From Thalassospira mesophila (GTDB lineage Bacteria; Pseudomonadota; Alphaproteobacteria; Rhodospirillales; Thalassospiraceae), in the NCBI RefSeq assembly GCF_002115755.1, contig NZ_JFKA01000004.1, positions 124,001 through 188,000 of the forward strand: a stretch of 64,000 nt of DNA. Direction: 5' to 3'. The number at the start of each line of letters is the position of its first letter. The first letter of the stretch is position 1. Below are positions 35,544-44,894 of this stretch, one piece after another. The notes beneath the pieces were generated by a model. It was not told the DNA's origin. It did no database searches and worked only from the letters and a program-made list of their open reading frames with translations. The position numbers and the translations under genes are program-made.

Positions 35544-36965
35544 CTAAGCCCTTTCAATCACATACTGATCCAGCCTTAATGTCGCGTCTGCCACCCGTTG
35601 GGGCAAACCGCCAAACAGGCCGGTTAAAATACGCTGACAATTTTCCTGTTCATCAAACATCTGCGCCATAACCGGATGCAAATGCAAACGGCACTGCCCC
35701 ACCGGCTGATGGCGAAGCGCGCCTGCAATGGCACGCAATACGGCATTTTTCGCCGCCTCGCGCCCCAACAGGCCCGTTTGCGCCCACGATTCGCCTTTAT
35801 CAAACATCATCGATGCCAATTCCAACCCGCTGCGCTGACGCGTTAATTCATACAGCCCCAGGCGGGTAAAACCGCCAATTTGCACGGCCCCGTCCATCTC
35901 GGTGCCAAATCCCTTGCGCAGGGCGGCTTCAAACGCATCGCGTGCCGCACGTCCCGGCATTCGGATCGGGTCAATCACCACCAAACCACCGATATTGCGC
36001 AATATCATCTGATGCACAATTTCAAAGGCCGCCGCCAGATTAACATCAAGATTACGCCGATCGGCATTTTGGCCGGTTAATGCCTGCGCGCCACCGGCAT
36101 TCACATCAATGGCACAAAGAGCGGTGGTTTGTTCAATCGCAATCCAGCCGCCACCGGGCAATTCGACCCGCACCTGCAAGGCTTCGTCCAAAGCCGTTTC
36201 AACGCCTTCATGGGCAAACAGCAATGAATTGCCCTTATGCACGCTTAGCGCCGTTTCATCGGCCCCTTGCGCGCGCATAAGCCCCCGCAAACGAATATAT
36301 TCCGCCATGCCATCAACAATGCACGGACTCCCGGCCATGATATGACGTTCAATCACCTGGTCAACATCGGACAAAGCACGAAAAACCAGACACGGGCGGT
36401 CGGCATTTTTTTGCGCCGCAACGGCTTGTTGCCAAACAGATTTAAGCCGGGAAAATTCACCCTTTAAAACATCATCGGCCCAGTCGGCAGCCGTGCTGCG
36501 CAAGGTCAGGCTTTCGCCCTGCTGTGCCAAAGACTTTAGAAAACCCGCCAAATGCGCACGCCGGGCCGGGTCATTTACCTTGCGTGGAATGTCGATTACT
36601 TTGCCGCCGGGGCGAAAAATCATACCGCCACCTTCAATGGCAATGCGCCCGGTCAGTTTGGGGCCTTTGTCGTCAAACCCCAGCCGCGATACCTGCACTA
36701 TCACCCATTGCCCTTCGTGCAACGGGCCATCGATGCGGTCCAGCGGCAATAAGCCATCAGCACAGCCGTCCAGCACCACCATCGCGGCGGCCATTTCGGG
36801 CAGAACACGAGAGATCCGGCCAATGTGAATGTCAAACCGGCGCGGTCCGCCGCGATCCAGCCAAATGCGCCGTACGCGATCATTCACAATCAGGGCGACC
36901 CGGCGTTCGTCGGCCACCGCATCAATCAGTAACAGCCTGTCGCGCGCATCCCCCTGATCGGGCAT
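35544..36965 (-). CDS. rng: Ribonuclease E/G family protein (short form)
   Basis: A 473-aa endoribonuclease homologue. The DNase I-like catalytic part is recognisable: GGGWIAIEQTTALCAIDVNAGG with metal ligand Asp287, and GGLVVIDPIRM with Asp332. The N-terminal S1-like region is degenerate. The CPxC zinc link that joins protomers in RNase E and RNase G is absent; no cysteine pair follows TRLGLYELTRQRSG. The gene sits between maf and yacG with gaps of 2-3 nt, a conserved alphaproteobacterial arrangement. It is probably a second, smaller RNase E/G paralogue rather than the main degradosome enzyme. Confidence 0.85.
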   Translation of the reverse strand: MPDQGDARDRLLLIDAVADERRVALIVNDRVRRIWLDRGGPRRFDIHIGRISRVLPEMAAAMVVLDGCADGLLPLDRIDGPLHEGQWVIVQVSRLGFDDKGPKLTGRIAIEGGGMIFRPGGKVIDIPRKVNDPARRAHLAGFLKSLAQQGESLTLRSTAADWADDVLKGEFSRLKSVWQQAVAAQKNADRPCLVFRALSDVDQVIERHIMAGSPCIVDGMAEYIRLRGLMRAQGADETALSVHKGNSLLFAHEGVETALDEALQVRVELPGGGWIAIEQTTALCAIDVNAGGAQALTGQNADRRNLDVNLAAAFEIVHQMILRNIGGLVVIDPIRMPGRAARDAFEAALRKGFGTEMDGAVQIGGFTRLGLYELTRQRSGLELASMMFDKGESWAQTGLLGREAAKNAVLRAIAGALRHQPVGQCRLHLHPVMAQMFDEQENCQRILTGLFGGLPQRVADATLRLDQYVIERA

Positions 36966-36967
36966 GG

Positions 36968-37564
36968 TTATGCAGCCTCCGGGTAATATCCCAGCCCGCG
37001 CAACAGCGCGTCGGCATCATAAAGCGACAGGCCAACCACGTTGCTATAGGACCCGGAAAGATGACGGATAAAAACAGCGGCCTGCCCCTGAATGGCATAG
37101 GCACCGGCTTTGCCCTGCCATTCGTCACTGGCAAGGTACCGGTTGATGTCGCCTTCATTCAGGCCACGAAAAATAACCTGGGTTTCCACCACACGCGACC
37201 GCAAGGTGCCATCCGGGGCAATCACACAAATGCCGCCATGCACCCGGTGACGTCGGCCCGAAAGCATGTGCAAAAACTTGCGCGCTTCGGCGGCGTCTTC
37301 GGGTTTGCCAAGGGCGCGCTGGCCGCAGGCCACCACGGTGTCGGCGGCCAAAACAAACGCCCCTTCGTGTGCCTGGGCCACGGCACGGGCCTTTTCTTCG
37401 GCCAGGCGCAGGGCCAGGCGACGCGGGCTTTCATCACGCCGTGGCGTTTCATCGATATCGGCGGGCGAAATCGCATCGGGCGTAATGCCGATCTGGGCCA
37501 GCAATTCAACACGCCTTGGCGATGCCGAGGCCAGAACAAGTTTGGATGAAACGTGCGAGGACAA
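36968..37564 (-). CDS. maf: Maf family nucleotide pyrophosphatase
   Basis: A 198-aa protein that hydrolyses non-canonical or modified NTPs. LVLASASPRRVELLAQIGI is the N-terminal signature, with RLAEEKARAVA and FVLAADTVVACGQRALGKP further on. The start is unclear: a TTG at 37564 with GGGAG 7 nt upstream places the signature 8 residues from the start, as usual in the family, whereas another TTG at 37597 adds 11 residues and lacks an RBS. It is the first gene of the maf-rng-yacG unit. Confidence 0.92.
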   Translation of the reverse strand: MSSHVSSKLVLASASPRRVELLAQIGITPDAISPADIDETPRRDESPRRLALRLAEEKARAVAQAHEGAFVLAADTVVACGQRALGKPEDAAEARKFLHMLSGRRHRVHGGICVIAPDGTLRSRVVETQVIFRGLNEGDINRYLASDEWQGKAGAYAIQGQAAVFIRHLSGSYSNVVGLSLYDADALLRGLGYYPEAA

Positions 37565-37982
37565 ATGATGGCTCCCGGTTTGCAAAATACGGCACAACCC
37601 GAACCATAGCAGGACAACCGCCCTGACAAAACCGGCCCTGTTGACCCCAACGCAAACAAAATGCGGTTTGTGAAAAAAGGGACTTATACGAAAGCTCGTT
37701 AATCAAAACCGATCAACGGGCCCCTCAATCGGCGGGCGGGCTTATTGAGCCCTAGCCTTTTGCAGCACTGCCCGCGCGGCGCGGTCGCGCCTAAACAGAT
37801 CTCCATGAGTCATTCTCATAAATATCTGGTCCTAAAACAGACAAATGCCGCCAGATCAAAGATCATGCGGCATTGCGTCGGTTCGCGCAGAATAAAGGCC
37901 GTTCCGGGTTTAACGGGATATATCACATACCTCAATCCGCCTTGTATGCAAGGCGGCGATAAACCGGAACATCTGCAGCGGA
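37565..37982. other. Gene-free interval between infA and maf
   Basis: 418 nt. It contains copy B of the structured repeat (37691-37830) and otherwise nothing assigned. Because infA and maf both read leftward here, the repeat interrupts what is often a tight cluster. Confidence 0.6.
37691..37830 (+). repeat. Structured intergenic repeat, copy B
   Basis: A 140-nt counterpart of 4873-4999, with the same opening AAAGCTCGTT, loop AAAACC, G-rich CGGCGGGCGGG and closing ATCTGGT. It has about 13 extra nt in the middle (CCGCGCGGCGCGG region). Hairpin 1 carries one A-C mismatch and one G-U pair relative to copy A. Stem 2 is longer (CTCAAT/ATTGAG), and the 3' hairpin has an extra inner stem ATGAG/CTCAT (37805-37809 with 37815-37819). 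It is antisense to the flanking infA and maf. Confidence 0.8.
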
Positions 37983-38201
37983 TTATTTAAAGCGGAAAGT
38001 GATCCGACCTTTGGTCAAATCATATGGCGTCATTTCAACGCTGACTCGGTCGCCAGCAAGAACGCGAATACGGTTTTTCCGCATCTTACCCGAAGTATGG
38101 GCGAGAATTTCGTGATCATTGTCCAGCTTCACGCGGAACATCGCGTTGGGCAAAAGTTCTGTGACTGTGCCCTGAAACTCGATAACGTCTTCTTTAGCCA
38201 T
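37983..38201 (-). CDS. infA: Translation initiation factor IF-1
   Basis: A 72-aa OB-fold protein that binds the ribosomal A site during initiation. [22 protein letters not shown] at the start and [24 protein letters not shown] near the end are near-invariant. The ATG at 38201 follows AGGAGTCTC. The longer open frame to 38324 is not credible for this very conserved protein. It normally follows hisD, UPF0262 and the phosphatase gene; here a plus-strand acetyltransferase gene lies between. Confidence 0.97.
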   Translation of the reverse strand: MAKEDVIEFQGTVTELLPNAMFRVKLDNDHEILAHTSGKMRKNRIRVLAGDRVSVEMTPYDLTKGRITFRFK

Positions 38202-38403
38202 GAGACTCCTAAACTTTCGTGCTGCAACAACAATGACCGGTTGGCGCAAACTGCGCTGTTCACGCGAAAAGGTCAAGCCCTTTCGCATGTCGCACAATGC
38301 GCCCCGGCAATGCGGTACGTGCATGTTTCATTCAATATAGGTAGCATACCCCAACAGGGCCACCCCCAATGCGTTATTTCCCCTGCCAGCAGATGGATGT
38401 TTG

Positions 38404-38931
38404 ATGAAAACGGTTCTAACCCCCGATCAATTCCCCAAAATTCGCCCCGCCACGGCCAAAGATGCCGGTCATATGCACGCCATGCTAAAGGAAATTGCCC
38501 GGGTGACGGGCAGCCTGGATAAATTCACCAGCACCGTCGATGATATAATTCGCGACGGGTTTGGCAGCACCCCCGCCTTTCACGCCCTGATCGGCGAAAC
38601 CGACGCCGGAATGCCGCTGGCAATGTGCCTGTATTTCGACAGTTATTCCACCTTTCGCGGCAAGGCTGGCATTTATATTCAGGATTTATATGTGGATTCG
38701 TCGCTGCGCGGCGGCGGTTTTGCCCGTTACCTGTTTGCCCATGTTGCCGCCTATGCCCGGCAAAATAACCGCCATTACATTCGCCTGTCGGTGGATGCCG
38801 AAAACATGACCGGGCAAAAGTTTTACCGCAAAATCGGTATGAAAGGTGCGGTTGATGAACGGATTTACGTGCTTGACGGCGATGCGCTGGGCAATCTGGC
38901 CGCCGAGGCAGAATTATTAACCCAGCCGTAA
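38404..38931 (+). CDS. GNAT-family N-acetyltransferase
   Basis: A 175-aa protein with the acetyl-CoA binding motif A: IYIQDLYVDSSLRGGGFARYLF (key part SSLRGGGFARYL) at about residues 95-115. The C-terminal FYRKIGMKGAVDERIYVLDG is also typical. The acceptor cannot be predicted; the layout resembles diamine or small-molecule acetyltransferases. It is the only plus-strand gene within a 9-kb minus-strand cluster, between infA and the phosphatase gene, which suggests a later insertion. Confidence 0.9.
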   Translation: MKTVLTPDQFPKIRPATAKDAGHMHAMLKEIARVTGSLDKFTSTVDDIIRDGFGSTPAFHALIGETDAGMPLAMCLYFDSYSTFRGKAGIYIQDLYVDSSLRGGGFARYLFAHVAAYARQNNRHYIRLSVDAENMTGQKFYRKIGMKGAVDERIYVLDGDALGNLAAEAELLTQP

Positions 38932-38961
38932 AAACCGGTGCTGATTAAGCCAAAGCAGGCG

Positions 38962-39408
38962 CTAAAACCGGGGCGCCGGCGCCAGCGGAAAACGTTCAAG
39001 GATGCGTTTTTGAAGCTGGTCGCGCACCTGGCGATAGGCTTCAAGCTTTGTTTCGCGCGACCCTTCGACCATGGTGGCATCAAAGGTATTCCAGAACTCG
39101 ACATCGCAGGCCATGGTGCGCGTCATTTCCATGGCCCGGTGCTGGGCCTCGGGCGACAGGGTGACGATCAAGTCGAAAAAGCCGTCTTCCAGTTCGTCAA
39201 AGGTTTTGGGTTTATAGGCCGAAATATCAAGGCCGATTTCATCCATGACAGCCACGGCAAACCCGTCAAGGTCGCCCGCGCGCAGCCCGCAACATTCAAC
39301 ATAAACCCGGCTGCCGTGAAAATGCCGCATCAATGTTGCCGCCATGATCGAGCGGACGGCATTGTAACTACACGAAAACAGCACGGCACCGGGCATATCC
39401 TGCGCCAC
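38962..39408 (-). CDS. Low-molecular-weight protein tyrosine phosphatase-like protein
   Basis: A 148-aa protein with the C(x)5R(S) phosphate loop at the N-terminus (LFSCSYNAVRSIMAATL; Cys13 to Arg19). The P-loop is closer to the arsenate-reductase/LMW-PTP branch than to classic CxGNxCRSP enzymes. The general-acid loop near residue 110 reads NTFDATMVEG. The substrate is unknown. The start lies 6 nt after the UPF0262 stop codon, in the conserved hisD-UPF0262-phosphatase-infA order. Confidence 0.85.
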   Translation of the reverse strand: MAQDMPGAVLFSCSYNAVRSIMAATLMRHFHGSRVYVECCGLRAGDLDGFAVAVMDEIGLDISAYKPKTFDELEDGFFDLIVTLSPEAQHRAMEMTRTMACDVEFWNTFDATMVEGSRETKLEAYRQVRDQLQKRILERFPLAPAPRF

Positions 39409-39414
39409 CTGTCC

Positions 39415-39900
39415 TTACCCCCGAATATGCAAAACGCAAATCAGGGTAAACAGCCGCCGGGCTGTGTTTTCGTCCATCACAACTTTTTCAGACAGCACTT
39501 CACGCAATTGTTCCGACCCTTCATTATGCAGGCCCCGCCGCGCCATATCGATGGTTTCGATCTGGGCTGCTGATGCCTTTTTGATCGCATCGTAATAGCT
39601 TTCGCAAATCATGAAGTAATCCTTCACGATGCGGCGAAACGGGGTCAGCGGCAAAATAATGGTTGTCAGGTTTTCTTCATCATTGTCGCCCCGCACATCC
39701 ATATAGATGCGGTTATCCTCGGTGCGCATATGCACCGAATAGGGGCCGGTAAAATCGCCAGCCGGGGCAAAATGGTTTTCTTCAAGCAAATCATAAATCG
39801 CCACCGCCTGCTCGTGCTCTACCTCGGGGCGGCGACGAATCGTAGTTTTCTGGTCAAGATATATCCCGGCGATACACTGGTTGTTCTTGGTGTTTGCCAT
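39415..39900 (-). CDS. UPF0262 family protein
   Basis: A 161-aa cytoplasmic protein of unknown function. The recognisable parts are EHEQAVAIYDLLEENHF, GPYSVHMRTEDNRIYMDVR (key part NRIYMDVR) and the central LPLTPFRRIVKDYFMICESYYDAI. The ATG at 39900 follows AGGGGAAAAG. It is found almost only in alphaproteobacteria, next to hisD, as here, where it starts 45 nt after the hisD stop codon. The linkage suggests co-expression with histidine synthesis, but no function is known. Confidence 0.9.
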   Translation of the reverse strand: MANTKNNQCIAGIYLDQKTTIRRRPEVEHEQAVAIYDLLEENHFAPAGDFTGPYSVHMRTEDNRIYMDVRGDNDEENLTTIILPLTPFRRIVKDYFMICESYYDAIKKASAAQIETIDMARRGLHNEGSEQLREVLSEKVVMDENTARRLFTLICVLHIRG

Positions 39901-39944
39901 TATCTTTTCCCCTATCCCCGATGTAATGCTGTCGTGCAACAACC

Positions 39945-41240
39945 TTACATGCGGTTGGAGCGGATCGCTACTGAAAGTCCGTGTGCGTGCAAACCTTCGC
40001 TTTTAGCCAAGGCAATTGCTGCCGGGCCAATTTTAGCCAGGCTTTCGGGTGTGCATTTAATCAGCGATGACCGTTTCACAAAATCCAGCACCCCCAAACC
40101 CGATGAAAACCGCGCCGAACGTGCCGTTGGCAACACATGGTTTGGCCCGGCAACATAGTCACCAATGGCTTCGGGGGTATAACGGCCAAGGAAAATTGCC
40201 CCGGCATGATGAATTTTATCAGCCAGCGCGTCCGGGTCATCCACCGCAAGCTCAAGATGCTCGGGTGCCAAACGGTCGACCAGGGCTGGTGCCTGATCAA
40301 GGTTTTCAACCACAATAATCGCCCCGAAATCGCGCCAGCTGGCCCCGGCAATTGCCGCACGCGGCAGGGTTTCCAGATGCACATCTATGGCTTTTTGCAC
40401 CGCATCGGCAAAACCAGCATCGTCGGTAATTAATATAGACTGCGCCACCGGGTCATGTTCGGCCTGTGACAGCAAATCAGCCGCCACCCACGACGGGTCA
40501 TTGCTGCCATCGGCAACCACCAGAATTTCCGACGGTCCGGCAATCATATCAATGCCAACCTGGCCAAAAACCCGGCGTTTTGCCGCCGCCACAAACGCAT
40601 TGCCCGGCCCGACAATTTTATCAACCGGACGAATGGTTTGCGTGCCATAGGCCAGTGCTGCCACGGCCTGTGCGCCACCAATGCGGTAAATTTCATCGAC
40701 CCCGGCAATGCGGGCGGCCGCCAGAACCAGCGGATTCATTTTATTGTCCGGTGTGGGGACCACCATCACCAGCCGTTCAACCCCGGCAACCTTGGCCGGA
40801 ATAGCGTTCATCAATACCGACGACGGGTAAGACGCCAACCCGCCGGGCACATAAAGCCCCGCGGCACTGACCGGACGCCAGCGCCAGCCCAGTTCAACCC
40901 CGGTTTCGTCGACATAGCGTTCATCAGCGGGCATTTGCCGGTCATGATAGGCGCGAATACGCGCTGCCGCTGTTTTTAACGACTCCAGCAATGCCGGCTC
41001 AATGTCGGACAATGCCAGATCAACTTCTTCCGGCGTTACCGCCATGCCCTGCACATCAATCGACAACCGGTCAAAACGGTTGGTGTATTCCACCACCGCA
41101 TCGTCGCCACGCGCCCGCACATCGGCGATAATATCGGCGACAACGGCATCAACATCGGCGTCCGATTCGCGCTTCATCCCCAGAAGTTTAACGAATGCGT
41201 CCTCAAACCCGGCATCGGTAATCGACAGTTTAATTGGCAT
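39945..41240 (-). CDS. hisD: Histidinol dehydrogenase
   Basis: A 431-aa zinc enzyme catalysing the last two NAD-dependent oxidations from histidinol to histidine. Family stretches: [52 protein letters not shown] and the catalytic-base region [11 protein letters not shown] (key part PEHLEL). Its start overlaps the hisG stop by 11 nt, so the two are translated together. The remaining his genes are not in the window. Confidence 0.97.
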   Translation of the reverse strand: MPIKLSITDAGFEDAFVKLLGMKRESDADVDAVVADIIADVRARGDDAVVEYTNRFDRLSIDVQGMAVTPEEVDLALSDIEPALLESLKTAAARIRAYHDRQMPADERYVDETGVELGWRWRPVSAAGLYVPGGLASYPSSVLMNAIPAKVAGVERLVMVVPTPDNKMNPLVLAAARIAGVDEIYRIGGAQAVAALAYGTQTIRPVDKIVGPGNAFVAAAKRRVFGQVGIDMIAGPSEILVVADGSNDPSWVAADLLSQAEHDPVAQSILITDDAGFADAVQKAIDVHLETLPRAAIAGASWRDFGAIIVVENLDQAPALVDRLAPEHLELAVDDPDALADKIHHAGAIFLGRYTPEAIGDYVAGPNHVLPTARSARFSSGLGVLDFVKRSSLIKCTPESLAKIGPAAIALAKSEGLHAHGLSVAIRSNRM

Positions 41241-41892
41241 TGCGCACCTCGGAGAAACGGTCGATCAGGGGCTGAATTTCGGTCGGGCGGGTTTTAAGCG
41301 CAGCCCGATTGACAATCAGGCGCGATGAAATATCGGCGATATGTTCAATTTCGCGCAGGCCATTGGCCACCAGCGTGTTGCCGGTCGACACCAGATCCAC
41401 AATGCGGCGGCACAGGCCCAGTGTCGGGGCCAGTTCCATTGCGCCGTTTAATTTAATGCATTCGGCCTGCACCCCGCGCGCGGCAAAATGGTTGCGCGTG
41501 ACATTGGGGTATTTGGTGGCCACCCGCACATGCGACCAGCGCGAAGGATCGTCTCCCTCGATCATTTCTTCGGGTTCGGCCACGGCAAGGCGGCAATAGC
41601 CAATGCCAAGGTCCAGCGGGGCATAGATTTCGGAATAATCAAATTCCATCAACACATCATTGCCACACACGCCGATATGGGCAGCACCAAAGGCAACAAA
41701 GGTTGCCACGTCAAAGCTGCGCACCCGGATAATATCGATATTGGGATGGTTGGTGGTAAAGCGCAACGCACGGGATTTGGGATCATCAAAGGCAGCTTCA
41801 GGCTCGATGCCTGCAGCCCGCACCAGCGGCATTACCTCTTCAAGAATGCGTCCCTTGGGCAGGGCCAGCACCAGCTTTGCGTCGTCAGTCAT
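41230..41892 (-). CDS. hisG: ATP phosphoribosyltransferase, short form
   Basis: A 220-aa catalytic subunit of the first committed step of histidine synthesis (ATP plus PRPP). [15 protein letters not shown] opens the protein, and the PRPP-binding region is [15 protein letters not shown]. It lacks the C-terminal regulatory domain of the ~300-aa form, so it should need the HisZ regulatory subunit, which is not in the window. It starts with ATG at 41892 and overlaps hisD by 11 nt. Confidence 0.95.
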   Translation of the reverse strand: MTDDAKLVLALPKGRILEEVMPLVRAAGIEPEAAFDDPKSRALRFTTNHPNIDIIRVRSFDVATFVAFGAAHIGVCGNDVLMEFDYSEIYAPLDLGIGYCRLAVAEPEEMIEGDDPSRWSHVRVATKYPNVTRNHFAARGVQAECIKLNGAMELAPTLGLCRRIVDLVSTGNTLVANGLREIEHIADISSRLIVNRAALKTRPTEIQPLIDRFSEVRNAN

Positions 41893-42003
41893 CAATCAGT
41901 CGCCTTGCGCTTTGTTATCTTGTCATATCCCGAGCCAGGCCGGGCGAAATCGCATTTTCTCCCCGCCCCGGTTTGCAGGGCGGGGTTTGCATTTACGGGC
42001 GAA

Positions 42004-43290
42004 TTATTCGCTTACCCGTTCAATTTGGGCACCACAGGCTGCCAGTTTTTCTTCGAGCCGTTCATAGCCGCGATCAAGGTGATAAACACGATTGATCACG
42101 GTTTCGCCCTCGGCGGCCAAGCCAGCCAGCACCATGGAAACCGACGCCCGAAGATCGGTCGCCATCACTTCGGCACCCGAAAGTTTGGCACTGCCGCGCA
42201 CAATCGCCGAACGGCCATGCACGTTAATATCAGCCCCCATACGGCTTAGCTCGGGCACATGCATGAAACGGTTTTCAAAAATGGTTTCCGTAATCATGGA
42301 CGCACCATTGGCCACCGCCATTAACGCCATAAACTGGGCCTGCATATCGGTCGGAAAACCGGGATAGGGTTCGGTCATCACATCAACCCCGCGCAGGGTG
42401 GCGCGATTGCCGCGCACGATCATGCCGTCGTCGGTTTCGGTAATTTCAATACCGGCATCGCGCATCGCATCGACCAGCGAGCTAACCAGCGCAATCCGCG
42501 TGCCCACCAGTTCAATTTCGCCACCGGTAATGGCGGCGGCAATGGCATAGGTGCCGGTTTCAATGCGATCAGGCACCACCGAATATTCCGCCCCGTGCAG
42601 GCGCGGTTTGCCGGTGATTTTCAGGGTATCGGTGCCAATGCCTTCAATTTCGGCCCCCATCGCCACCAGGCAATGGGCCAGATCGGCAACTTCGGGCTCG
42701 CGCGCGGCATTGGCAATGGTGGTTACCCCATCGGCAAGCGACGCGGCCATAATGGCATTTTCGGTCGCACCAACCGAAACCTGGGGAAACAAAATATGCC
42801 CGCCCTTAAGGCCATCGGGCGCACGCGCCTCAATATAACCTTCGGTCAGGTGAATTTCGGCCCCCATGGCTTCCAGTGCCTTTAAGTGCAAATCAACAGG
42901 CCGGTTGCCAATGGCACAGCCACCAGGCAACGACACACGGGCAATACCGCACCGTGCCACCAGCGGCCCCAGCACCAGAACCGATGCGCGCATTTTACGC
43001 ACCAGATCATAAGGTGCGGTGGTCGAAGCGATTTCTTTGGCCCGCATATCAAGCACCCGGCCCGTATGCCCGCCATTGGGGGCATTGCCGTTCAAATGCA
43101 GGGCAACCCCGTGCTGGCTCAGCAATTTTGTCATCGATGTAATGTCATCAAGATGGGGCAAATTGCTCAGGGTCAGGGTTTCATCGGTTAACAGGGCCGC
43201 CGCCATTAGCGGAAGGGCCGCATTTTTGGCCCCGCCAATGGCGATTTTGCCCTGCAAACGACGGCCGCCGGAAATCTTGATCTTGTCCAT
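42004..43290 (-). CDS. murA: UDP-N-acetylglucosamine 1-carboxyvinyltransferase
   Basis: A 428-aa enzyme catalysing the first committed step of peptidoglycan synthesis. The catalytic Cys is in [18 protein letters not shown] (about residue 119), with the opening Lys-Asn pair in [12 protein letters not shown]. It is fosfomycin-sensitive by sequence, since the Cys is kept. It lies upstream of hisG in the same direction with a 111-nt gap that holds a GC hairpin but no U-run. Confidence 0.97.
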   Translation of the reverse strand: MDKIKISGGRRLQGKIAIGGAKNAALPLMAAALLTDETLTLSNLPHLDDITSMTKLLSQHGVALHLNGNAPNGGHTGRVLDMRAKEIASTTAPYDLVRKMRASVLVLGPLVARCGIARVSLPGGCAIGNRPVDLHLKALEAMGAEIHLTEGYIEARAPDGLKGGHILFPQVSVGATENAIMAASLADGVTTIANAAREPEVADLAHCLVAMGAEIEGIGTDTLKITGKPRLHGAEYSVVPDRIETGTYAIAAAITGGEIELVGTRIALVSSLVDAMRDAGIEITETDDGMIVRGNRATLRGVDVMTEPYPGFPTDMQAQFMALMAVANGASMITETIFENRFMHVPELSRMGADINVHGRSAIVRGSAKLSGAEVMATDLRASVSMVLAGLAAEGETVINRVYHLDRGYERLEEKLAACGAQIERVSE

Positions 43291-43360
43291 TCAATCCTCG
43301 TTAAACCGCGCTTTGGCGCGGCATATATATTTCAGGGTTATGTCCCGTTCCGGCCCGGCT

Positions 43361-43915
43361 TTACAGACGCGGCAGGGTCACACCTTTTTGGCCCATATAT
43401 TTCCCGGCGCGATCGGCATATGACGTGTCACATTCCGCCTCGGCTTTTAGAAAAATAAACTGACACGCCCCTTCATTGGCATAAATTCGTGCCGGAAGCG
43501 GTGTGGTATTTGAAAATTCCAGCGTCACATGCCCTTCCCATTCGGGTTCAAGCGGTGTGACATTGACGATGATGCCGCACCGGGCATAGGTCGATTTTCC
43601 CAGACAAATCACCAGCGTGTCGCGCGGAATGCGGAAATATTCCACGGTGCGCGCCAGGGCAAAACTGTTGGGTGGAATCACACAAACATCGGTTTTGCGA
43701 TTAACAAAACCCTGATCGGAAAATTCCTTGGGATCGACAATTACCGAATCGACATTGGTGAAAATCTTGAATTCATCGGCAACACGGGCATCATAGCCAT
43801 AGGAGCTGACACCATAGGAAATGACGCCATCACGCTTGATACCATCGACAAATGGCTCAATCATGCCGTTTTCTTGCGCCATATGGCGTATCCAGTGATC
43901 CGGCCTTACCGACAT
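43361..43915 (-). CDS. dcd: dCTP deaminase
   Basis: A 184-aa dUTPase-fold enzyme converting dCTP to dUTP for thymidylate synthesis. Family parts: [17 protein letters not shown] at the N-terminus, ILGRSTYAR-type segment seen as [12 protein letters not shown] and the catalytic region [26 protein letters not shown] (key part EWEGHVTLE). The C-terminal tail ends [14 protein letters not shown]. It precedes murA by 70 nt in the same direction. Confidence 0.96.
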   Translation of the reverse strand: MSVRPDHWIRHMAQENGMIEPFVDGIKRDGVISYGVSSYGYDARVADEFKIFTNVDSVIVDPKEFSDQGFVNRKTDVCVIPPNSFALARTVEYFRIPRDTLVICLGKSTYARCGIIVNVTPLEPEWEGHVTLEFSNTTPLPARIYANEGACQFIFLKAEAECDTSYADRAGKYMGQKGVTLPRL

Positions 43916-44090
43916 ATCGCCACCTTTGCCAAAAACATTAACGTCACTACCAAGGTTTTACCCGCCCCGGCCATCCAAGATCAACCAGACGATGCCAACA
44001 AAGCGGGCTTTGCCTGCATTTTTATGCCGATCACGCCCGACATATACCACGCAACCCGTTAATCAGGCGTTTTGACAGCACCATTGCGCG

Positions 44091-44309
44091 TCATTTCGCA
44101 TCGTTATCGCCGTTTTCCATCGTCTCGTCAGCGCCAGCGATGTCAGTTGCATCCCCGGGTTCATTGTTGGGCTCATTGCCGGGTTCATCATCCTGGCGTC
44201 CGCGTTGCTGTTGTTTGCGCCGGGCCAAATTGGCGCGCAGGGCTTCTGCCTCGCGTTTCAAACGCTGCGGCGATATAATCGGCTTGGCCTGTTTTTTCTT
44301 TTCACTCAT
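44091..44309 (-). CDS. Small charged hypothetical protein
   Basis: 72 aa with no family I can name. The N-terminal half is strongly basic and probably helical (ISPQRLKREAEALRANLARRKQQ), and the C-terminal half is acidic and rich in Asn/Gly/Asp (DEPGNEPNNEPGD). It is upstream of dcd-murA in the same direction. Small Arg-rich proteins of this layout commonly sit near murA in alphaproteobacteria, which supports it being a real gene. The ATG at 44309 has only AGAAG as RBS. Confidence 0.6.
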   Translation of the reverse strand: MSEKKKQAKPIISPQRLKREAEALRANLARRKQQQRGRQDDEPGNEPNNEPGDATDIAGADETMENGDNDAK

Positions 44310-44429
44310 GATCACTTCTGGTGTTTGACGTCATCTGAAACAAGCAGGTCAATCCGCGTGGAACATACACTTGAAGGTGTCAAAATCACGGCTATCGGCG
44401 CGCGGTTTAAAAAGGTGCATATTTCGGGC

Positions 44430-44459
44430 TTGACCAGACGCTAGGCAGTAGCCTATAAC
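44430..44459 (+). promoter_or_regulatory. Sigma-70-type promoter for the tRNA-Thr pair
   Basis: TTGACC (44430-44435), an 18-nt spacer, then TATAAC (44454-44459). The first tRNA begins 24 nt after the -10 box. Confidence 0.55.
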
Positions 44460-44482
44460 CCGCCCGCACCGCAAGGGTTCTT

Positions 44483-44557
<75 letters not shown>

Positions 44558-44582
44558 TTTGCCCGAAATCGGCCTGTTACAG

Positions 44583-44657
<75 letters not shown>

Positions 44658-44894
44658 TTTTCCAGATATCGACAAAATAAACGTTCAATTATGTACGCTA
44701 TTTAAGGCGCACACAAAATTAACGCGTCTGCGCCCGCCATCGGGCAGCTTTTTCCTATCCCTTTGGAAAAGGCGGAAATATCCCCTCCCCCTTTTGCATA
44801 TCATCCGCGCCCCAACGCCCCGATGCCACATCAAAACCCGGCACACTGCTTGCTTGCACCCTGTCAGTTCATTTTGTTCTGATGAGGCACACAG

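Noticed and set aside
41961-41985. GC hairpin in the murA-hisG gap as a terminator
   Set aside because: CCCCGCCC/GGGCGGGG is strong, but on the transcribed (minus) strand it is followed by AGAAAATG rather than a U-run, so it is not a convincing intrinsic terminator.
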